Shown in pieces: positions 6,126 to 9,806 of a stretch of 9,806 nucleotides of DNA. The position numbers and the translations under genes were made by a program. The notes under the pieces are model-generated. The model was given only the letters and a program-made list of their open reading frames with translations, was not told where the DNA came from and searched no databases. Position 1 is the stretch's first letter. Each line of letters begins with the position of its first letter. Source of the stretch: Albidovulum sp. (GTDB taxonomy: Bacteria; Pseudomonadota; Alphaproteobacteria; Rhodobacterales; Rhodobacteraceae); NCBI GenBank assembly GCA_030837785.1, contig JAUQYA010000094.1, positions 1 through 9,806 of the forward strand. Direction: 5' to 3'.

Positions 6126-6716
6126 TCAGTGCATCTTCGCGGCAAGGTCGATCATCACGCACTGGTAGTCGCCGTCGTCGATGAACGTGACCGGGCCGAC
6201 CGCCGTCGCGGTGAGGCCGCAGCGGCCATACCAGCGCGGCCAGTTCGCCGGGGTGATCGCGATGAGCTGCGTCGCGCCAAGCTCGCGCGCGGATTTCACC
6301 ATCGCCCCCACCATGTAGCCATGCACCCGGCGGCGGATGATCTGCGGCGTCGAATGCAGCACGAAGACGCGCGTGCATTCCCAGATGTTGGGATCGACCG
6401 GCGCCTCGTCGTAAAGCAGGTCCGTCGGCAGGCTCGACAAGAGCCCGCGCTGCGCGTCGCGGATCATGTAGCTGTAGATGCCGCATTTCGCCGTGGTGGG
6501 GGTCAGGCGGATGCCGGCATAGACCTGCCCCCGGTCGTCGTGGATGGCGATCCAGCGGCTGGCGGGCGTGTCGTACTGGTCATACTCCATGTCGAGCGCC
6601 TCGGGGAGGTTCCAGCGCTTCTCGACGATGAAGGACTGCTTCCGCGCCCGGAAGAGGTTCGCAAACAACTCTCCGTGGTTATGGAGATTTGCGAACGACA
6701 GGACTGTGGTGCGCAT
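6126..6716 (-). CDS. Acyl-homoserine-lactone synthase, LuxI family (GtaI-like)
   Basis: LuxI-family autoinducer synthase, which acylates S-adenosylmethionine from acyl-ACP and closes the lactone to give an AHL signal. With the ATG at 6714-6716 it has 196 residues. The invariant family residues are all visible: R25, F29 and W35 in RARKQSFIVEKRW, E44, D46 and D49 in MEYDQYD, R70 in YAGIRLTPT, and E113 and R116 in WECTRVFVL. An in-frame GTG at 6732-6734 would add six residues (MKRGQR) and has GGGG upstream. I prefer the ATG because the conserved N-terminal VLSFANLHNHG starts right after it. The gene lies 61 bases after luxR, so the two are probably co-transcribed. The first 20 codons encode a strong hairpin. 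Acyl-chain length cannot be read; long-chain AHLs are made by the related Rhodobacter GtaI/CerI enzymes. A gtaI orthology is likely but unproven, so no symbol is given. Confidence 0.93.
   Translation of the reverse strand: MRTTVLSFANLHNHGELFANLFRARKQSFIVEKRWNLPEALDMEYDQYDTPASRWIAIHDDRGQVYAGIRLTPTTAKCGIYSYMIRDAQRGLLSSLPTDLLYDEAPVDPNIWECTRVFVLHSTPQIIRRRVHGYMVGAMVKSARELGATQLIAITPANWPRWYGRCGLTATAVGPVTFIDDGDYQCVMIDLAAKMH
6657..6696 (-). repeat. Interrupted hairpin within codons 7-20 of luxI
   Basis: Outer arms GTTCGCAAA (6657-6665) and TTTGCGAAC (6688-6696) are perfect 9-bp complements. Inner arms TCTCC (6670-6674) and GGAGA (6683-6687) add five pairs, leaving an 8-base loop and a single 4-base bulge (6666-6669). 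As RNA the structure would start about 20 bases after the luxI start codon. The two outer arms encode the same peptide, Phe-Ala-Asn, with different synonymous codons, which is what makes them palindromic. It could be an mRNA structure modulating luxI translation or decay, or a DNA dyad. Confidence 0.6.
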
Positions 6717-6753
6717 GCGTTGCCCCCGCTTCACTTACCCCACCGGTCCCGCA

Positions 6754-6772
6754 TGCAGGCGATCGGCCTGCA
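6754..6772. promoter_or_regulatory. Perfect 7-bp inverted repeat in the luxR-luxI gap
   Basis: TGCAGGC (6754-6760), spacer GATCG, GCCTGCA (6766-6772): a 19-base dyad, near the size of a lux box, 37 bases upstream of the luxI ATG and 5 bases past the luxR stop. It lacks the CTG-N10-CAG core of canonical lux boxes. It may be an operator for the adjacent LuxR protein or an RNA stem-loop separating luxR and luxI expression; the sequence does not decide. Confidence 0.45.
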
Positions 6773-6777
6773 CGGGG

Positions 6778-7389
6778 TCACAGCAATCTGTAGTCCTTGG
6801 CGCGCTGGATCGCCTCGGCCGTCGTCCGTGCGAGCAGTTTCTGCCGCGCCGACAGGAGGCGCGCCTTGAGCGCGCTTTCGGAAATGTTCAGCTTGTTCGC
6901 CGCCGCCGCGTGCCGGTCCCCGGCCGCGATCAGCCGCAGCGCCTCGATCTGGGCCGTCGTCAGGCTTTCGGGAGGCTCGGTGATGTCGTGCAGGCGCCGC
7001 ACCAGATGGGTGATCCTCTCGATTTCGTCGTCGAGGAAATCGCGGTCGGACCGCGCGAAGCTCGAGATCGTGCGCGACCTGACGGGGCCGCAGGCAACGG
7101 TCAGCCCAAAGGTGAGCCCGAACTTCCTGGCCTCGGCGAAAAGTCCGAAGGGATCGGGAATGTCGATGTCAGCCCAGCGGCACGCGCCCTCCTTGCTGAA
7201 GCCCCAGGCAATCGTGGGGTCGCGGAGCGCGTAGGCCTTCTCGGTATAGTTGTCGAGCCAGTCCTGGTTGTAGTTCGAAAACTGCATCAGCGGCGAGGCA
7301 TAGCGGATGTGCAATCCGATGAAATAGCCGGCCGGCGCCATCAGCGCCAGGCTATGCAAAATAGGATCAAGTGTCGGCATTCCAGACAT
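6778..7389 (-). CDS. LuxR-family AHL-responsive transcriptional regulator (GtaR-like)
   Basis: Cytoplasmic quorum-sensing regulator, 203 residues from the first ATG. The N-terminal autoinducer-binding domain shows the TraR-type ligand residues with correct spacing: W44, Y48, D57-P58 and W72. The C-terminal LuxR helix-turn-helix runs from ~143 (LTTAQIEALRLIAAGD) through ISESALKARLLSARQKL (169-185); E149, L151 and G157 match the family, while the usual RE pair at 146-147 is AQ and the usual His in the recognition helix is replaced by Arg. The luxI-type synthase follows 61 bases downstream, the standard cognate arrangement. Start choice: the ATG at 7387-7389 sits about 6 bases after a predicted -10 box, which suits a leaderless message. 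The ATG at 7378-7380 (199 residues) has AGGA 10 bases upstream and is the alternative. The related R. capsulatus GtaR represses its own operon; whether this one does is inferred. Confidence 0.92.
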   Translation of the reverse strand: MSGMPTLDPILHSLALMAPAGYFIGLHIRYASPLMQFSNYNQDWLDNYTEKAYALRDPTIAWGFSKEGACRWADIDIPDPFGLFAEARKFGLTFGLTVACGPVRSRTISSFARSDRDFLDDEIERITHLVRRLHDITEPPESLTTAQIEALRLIAAGDRHAAAANKLNISESALKARLLSARQKLLARTTAEAIQRAKDYRLL

Positions 7390-7394
7390 GTCCT

Positions 7395-7423
7395 TTTAGA
7401 CAAGTTGCTTTCAGATCGGTCAA
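7395..7423 (-). promoter_or_regulatory. Candidate sigma-70 promoter for luxR-luxI
   Basis: On the minus strand TTGACC (7418-7423) and TCTAAA (7395-7400) are exactly 17 bases apart, matching the consensus at 5 of 6 and 4 of 6 positions. The predicted transcript start falls at or next to the first luxR ATG (7389), giving a leaderless or almost leaderless mRNA. An 8-bp palindrome GACATGTC (7385-7392) overlaps that ATG. The surrounding 7390-7480 is visibly lower in GC than its flanks, as expected of a regulatory region. Confidence 0.5.
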
Positions 7424-7432
7424 CCGTAAATT
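7405..7432 (+). promoter_or_regulatory. Candidate divergent promoter overlapping the luxR promoter
   Basis: On the plus strand TTGCTT (7405-7410) and TAAATT (7427-7432) are 16 bases apart, a weak -35 (3 of 6) and a fair -10 (4 of 6). It occupies the same DNA as the luxR promoter on the other strand. It would transcribe rightward toward the small ORF starting near 7470. The call depends on that ORF being real. Confidence 0.28.
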
Positions 7433-7469
7433 GTGCGCCATAGTCCGCTTCGTTGTGAGGGTTACCATT

Positions 7470-7652
7470 TTGCTTACGATCAATCCCGGCCTGTTTGCCA
7501 GCCTCATGAGGCTTCCCGATTCTGTCCGGACCGATCTTCTCGAATTTCTTGGCGCAACCCCCGTCGCGGATGCGCAGCTTGCCGAAATAATTCAAAGTGT
7601 TGCCGAGAAAACGCTGGGCGAACGGCGGCAGGCGCGGGCCGGCGCCAACTGA
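7470..7652 (+). CDS. Small hypothetical protein, about 60 residues, divergent from luxR
   Basis: I do not recognise this protein. It is the only plus-strand frame that fits the gene layout: it lies in the otherwise empty 372-base gap between luxR and rplQ, begins downstream of a possible promoter, and ends 48 bases before a bidirectional terminator. GAGGG at 7457-7461 lies 8 bases before a TTG at 7470-7472. An ATT at 7467 and an ATG at 7506 (48 residues) are alternatives. The frame is also open upstream to an ATG at 7371, but that part overlaps the luxR start. The predicted protein (…LPDSVRTDLLEFLGATPVADAQLAEIIQSV…) looks like two or three soluble helices with a basic tail and has no signal peptide or membrane segment. 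Codon use is less GC-biased than in the neighbours. It could be a non-coding stretch instead. Confidence 0.4.
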   Translation: MLTINPGLFASLMRLPDSVRTDLLEFLGATPVADAQLAEIIQSVAEKTLGERRQARAGAN

Positions 7653-7700
7653 CCTTTTCCGACCGGCGGCGGCAGCCGCGGCCGGGCCGGACCGAAAGAC

Positions 7701-7728
7701 AAGCCCCGCCGATCGCTCGGCGGGGCTT
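7701..7728. terminator. Strong bidirectional terminator after rplQ
   Basis: A perfect 12-bp stem, AAGCCCCGCCGA (7701-7712) and TCGGCGGGGCTT (7717-7728), with a 4-base loop TCGC. On the minus strand the stem is followed by TTGTCTTT, giving a U-rich tail 33 bases after the rplQ stop, so it ends the ribosomal operon. On the plus strand it ends in CTTTCC and could stop transcription of the small ORF from the other side. Confidence 0.88.
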
Positions 7729-7761
7729 TCCAATTCCGGCCGGCACGCGGCGCGCGGCCGA

Positions 7762-8181
7762 TTACGCCTCTGCCGCTTCCTCGGCCGCAAGGCGGGCCTT
7801 GTCGGCGGCGCCCTTGGCCTCGGGATCGCGGTCGACGAATTCGATGATCGCCATCGGTGCCATGTCGCCGTAGCGGAAACCGGCCTTCAGGATGCGCACA
7901 TAGCCGCCCTGACGCTCCTTGTAGCGGGGGGCGAGCACATCGAAGAGACGCGCCACGTGCATGTCCTGCTTGAGCTGCGCGGCCGCGAGACGGCGGGCAT
8001 GCAGGTCGCCGCGCTTGGCCAGCGTGATGAGCTTCTCGATGATCGGACGCAGTTCCTTCGCCTTGGGAAGGGTGGTCTTGATCTGTTCGTGTTCGATGAG
8101 CGACCCGGCCATGTTGGCGAAAAGCGCCTTGCGGTGCTCATGGGTGCGGTTCAGGCGGCGGTAGCCGCGAGCGTGACGCAT
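7762..8181 (-). CDS. rplQ: 50S ribosomal protein L17
   Basis: Structural protein of the large ribosomal subunit, located near the exit-tunnel region. It has 139 residues. The family N-terminus MRHARGYRRLNRTHEHRKALFAN is unmistakable (RxxxxLNRxxxHRxAL), followed by EHEQIKTTLPKAKELRPIIEKLITLAKRG (31-59) and the late GGYVRILKAGFRYGDMAPMAIIEFVDR motif. The C-terminus has the Ala/Glu/Lys extension usual in alphaproteobacteria. AGGAG lies 7 bases before the ATG at 8179-8181. It is the last gene of the ribosomal/RNA polymerase operon, 142 bases after rpoA, and is followed by a strong terminator. Confidence 0.98.
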   Translation of the reverse strand: MRHARGYRRLNRTHEHRKALFANMAGSLIEHEQIKTTLPKAKELRPIIEKLITLAKRGDLHARRLAAAQLKQDMHVARLFDVLAPRYKERQGGYVRILKAGFRYGDMAPMAIIEFVDRDPEAKGAADKARLAAEEAAEA

Positions 8182-8288
8182 CTTTCAACTCCTATCGCGT
8201 TTTTTGCTTTGTCCGGCGGGCGTGGTCCTCGCGCCGCTCTCCTTGGGGCCATCCGGCCCGTATCGTCCCCGGTCGTCCGGGCATTTCC

Positions 8289-8313
8289 GGGGGCCGTCTA
8301 GGCCACGGCCCCC
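8289..8313 (-). other. Perfect 9-bp hairpin between rpoA and rplQ
   Basis: Arms GGGGGCCGT (8289-8297) and ACGGCCCCC (8305-8313) with a 7-base loop, starting 10 bases past the rpoA stop. No U-tract follows on the minus strand, so it is more likely a stability or attenuation element than a full terminator, letting rpoA and rplQ be expressed at different levels. Confidence 0.5.
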
Positions 8314-8323
8314 GCAAAGTCAA

Positions 8324-9340
8324 TCAGAACTGGTCCTCGAAGCGCTTGGCGAGGTCTTCGATATTCTCCGGCGGCCAGTCCTCGACTTCCATGCCGAGAT
8401 GCAGGCCCATGCCCGAAAGCACTTCCTTGATCTCGTTCAGCGACTTGCGGCCGAAGTTCGGGGTGCGGAGCATTTCCGCCTCGGTCTTCTGGATCAGGTC
8501 GCCGATATAGACGATGTTGTCGTTCTTCAGGCAGTTGGCCGAGCGCACCGAAAGCTCCAGCTCGTCGACCTTCTTGAGCAGGAGCGGATTGAACTCCAGC
8601 CCCTCCTCGGCCTCGCCCTTGCCGGCGGCCTCGGGCTCCTCGAAGTTGACGAAGATGCCGAGCTGGTCCTGAAGGATGCGCGCGGCATAGGCCACCGCAT
8701 CGTCGGGCGTCAGCGAGCCGTCGGTCTCGATCTTCATCGTCAGCTTGTCGTAGTCGAGCACCTGACCCTCGCGGGTAGGCTGGACTTCGTAGCTGACCTT
8801 CTTGACCGGCGAATAGATCGCGTCGATCGGGATCAGCCCGATCGGCGCATCCTCGGGCCGGTTGCGGTCGGCGGCGACGTAGCCCTTGCCGGTATCGACG
8901 GTCAGTTCCATGAACAGGTCCGCGCCCTCGTCGAGGTGGCAGACGACGTGATCCTTGTTCAGGACCTCGATGCCGTTCGATTCCGAAATGTCGCCCGCGG
9001 TGACGACGCCGGGGCCCTTGGCCGAGATCGAAAGCCGCTTCGGCCCCTCGACTTCCATCTTCAGGCTGACGCCCTTGAGGTTGAGGACGATGTCGGTCAC
9101 GTCCTCGCGCACGCCCGCGACGGACGAGAATTCGTGCAGGACGTTGTCGATCTGCACGCTGGTGATCGCTGCACCCTGCAACGACGACATCAGCACGCGC
9201 CGCAGCGCGTTGCCGAGCGTCAGGCCGAAGCCCCGCTCCAGCGGTTCGGCGACCAGCGTCGCCTGCCGCTGCGGGTCGTTGCCCGGCTTGACCTCGAGCT
9301 GCTGCGGCTTGATCAGTTCGGCCCAATTCTTGTGGATCAT
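8324..9340 (-). CDS. rpoA: DNA-directed RNA polymerase subunit alpha
   Basis: Alpha subunit of RNA polymerase; the dimer nucleates core assembly and its C-terminal domain binds UP elements and activators. It has 338 residues, the usual alphaproteobacterial length. The N-terminal domain shows EPLERGFGLTLGNALRRVL (32-50), SSLQGAAITSVQIDNVLHEF (52-71) and GVREDVTDI; after an acidic linker (~236-250, EPEAAGKGEAEEG) the C-terminal domain has ELSVRSANCLKNDNI, GDLIQKTEAEML and NFGRKSLNEIKEVL. The ATG at 9338-9340 is chosen over an in-frame ATG at 9353-9355 because GGAGG lies 8 bases before it and MIHKNWAELIKP is the conserved family start. The 117-base gap to rpsK holds a possible stem-loop and no other gene. 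Confidence 0.98.
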   Translation of the reverse strand: MIHKNWAELIKPQQLEVKPGNDPQRQATLVAEPLERGFGLTLGNALRRVLMSSLQGAAITSVQIDNVLHEFSSVAGVREDVTDIVLNLKGVSLKMEVEGPKRLSISAKGPGVVTAGDISESNGIEVLNKDHVVCHLDEGADLFMELTVDTGKGYVAADRNRPEDAPIGLIPIDAIYSPVKKVSYEVQPTREGQVLDYDKLTMKIETDGSLTPDDAVAYAARILQDQLGIFVNFEEPEAAGKGEAEEGLEFNPLLLKKVDELELSVRSANCLKNDNIVYIGDLIQKTEAEMLRTPNFGRKSLNEIKEVLSGMGLHLGMEVEDWPPENIEDLAKRFEDQF

Positions 9341-9408
9341 GCGTTCTGCCTCCATACCTGCTCCCGGCCCATGTCCGAAGCCCGGGAACGCCCGAGGAAA
9401 ATGCGAAG

Positions 9409-9446
9409 GCCACCCCGGCCATGCCTCGCGACAGGACCCGGGTGGC
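9409..9446 (-). other. Possible stem-loop after rpsK
   Basis: Seven-base perfect arms GCCACCC (9409-9415) and GGGTGGC (9440-9446) with a 24-base loop, 11 bases past the rpsK stop. The loop is long and no U-tract follows. It may be a chance match in GC-rich DNA or an mRNA-processing element between rpsK and rpoA. Confidence 0.25.
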
Positions 9447-9457
9447 GGAATGCCGTA

Positions 9458-9806
9458 TCAGACGCGGCGGCGCTTCGGCGGGCGGCAGCCGTTGTGGGCG
9501 ATCGGCGTCACGTCACGGATCGACGTGATGTTGAAGCCGACGGCCGCAAGAGCGCGGAGCGCCGATTCACGCCCCGAACCGGGGCCCTGCACCTCGACCT
9601 CCAGCGTCTTGACGCCGTGTTCCTGGGCCTTGCGACCGGCATCCTCGGCAGCCATCTGGGCGGCGTAGGGCGTCGACTTGCGCGAGCCCTTGAAGCCCAT
9701 CGTGCCGGCCGAGGACCAGGCGATCGCGTTGCCCTGGACGTCGGAGATCAGGATCTTGGTGTTGTTGAACGAGGAGTTCACATGCGCCACACCGGCGGCG
9801 ATGTTC
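9458..9806 (-). CDS. rpsK: 30S ribosomal protein S11 (5' end outside window)
   Basis: Small-subunit protein of the platform, next to the mRNA exit and the Shine-Dalgarno helix. The readable part begins in the conserved NIAAGVAHVNSSFNNTK stretch and runs through TMGFKGSRKSTPYAAQMAAE and VEVQGPGSGRESALRAL to the classic S11 end DVTPIAHNGCRPPKRRRV. An apparent GTG start at 9788-9790 is not used: the frame stays open and matches the family right up to the window edge. About 19 basic N-terminal residues are probably missing, judging from homologues. rpoA follows downstream as in the conserved alpha operon. Confidence 0.97.
   Translation of the reverse strand, partial: NIAAGVAHVNSSFNNTKILISDVQGNAIAWSSAGTMGFKGSRKSTPYAAQMAAEDAGRKAQEHGVKTLEVEVQGPGSGRESALRALAAVGFNITSIRDVTPIAHNGCRPPKRRRV

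Noticed and set aside
5697..6869. Plus-strand open frame of 390 codons spanning the rarA start, luxI and the luxR end
   Set aside because: It crosses three supported minus-strand genes and two intergenic gaps and has low-complexity content.
6717..7450. Canonical lux box (CTG-N10-CAG) near luxR or luxI
   Set aside because: No such spaced half-sites were found in either upstream region; only the non-canonical dyad at 6754-6772 and small palindromes are present.
7341..7790. Minus-strand open frame of 149 codons across the luxR-rplQ gap
   Set aside because: It runs through the terminator and the rplQ stop region and into luxR, has no ribosome-binding site worth noting, and is Arg-rich in the way of shadow frames.
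9353..9355. Upstream ATG as the rpoA start
   Set aside because: It precedes the GGAGG ribosome-binding sequence and would add five residues absent from the conserved MIHKNW family start.

Overview
The window is high-GC bacterial DNA, and every confidently assigned gene lies on the minus strand. The protein families and their order (rpsK-rpoA-rplQ at the end of the ribosomal/RNA polymerase locus, an ATP12-type F1-ATPase assembly chaperone, a BztA/AapJ-type amino-acid transporter, and a LuxR/LuxI pair of the alphaproteobacterial type) point to an alphaproteobacterium, most likely family Rhodobacteraceae (Rhodobacter/Rhodovulum/Defluviimonas-like). No mobile element, CRISPR array, tRNA or rRNA is visible. 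This is chromosomal core sequence with one regulatory module set into it.

Layout in the direction of transcription (right to left): (1) 9806-7762, the 3' end of the ribosomal operon: rpsK (5' end cut off by the window), rpoA and rplQ, closed by a strong hairpin terminator at 7701-7728. (2) 7652-6126, a quorum-sensing module: a luxR-type regulator and a luxI-type acyl-homoserine-lactone synthase. A low-GC regulatory region upstream of luxR holds two overlapping, oppositely directed promoter candidates. The only plausible plus-strand gene, a small hypothetical ORF, starts there. (3) 6034-1839, a housekeeping block: rarA (AAA+ replication-recombination ATPase), then crcB (fluoride channel), an RluC-type pseudouridine synthase, a HAD phosphatase and the ATP12 chaperone. 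The last four genes are joined by three consecutive 4-base ATGA stop/start overlaps. (4) 1612-1, the start of an acidic/amide amino-acid ABC transporter operon: bztA (periplasmic binding protein) with its own upstream region, a hairpin-rich gap, then bztB (permease, 3' end cut off).

The synthase is expected to make an AHL signal read by the adjacent LuxR protein. In Rhodobacter capsulatus the comparable GtaR/GtaI pair uses a long-chain AHL and controls gene transfer agent and capsule genes; I infer, but cannot show, that this pair is equivalent. The most interesting untyped signals are around this module: a 40-base interrupted hairpin inside the first 20 codons of luxI, a perfect 7-bp inverted repeat in the luxR-luxI gap, and a luxR promoter placed so close to the start codon that the mRNA would be nearly or fully leaderless. 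I saw no clearly new multi-gene system.
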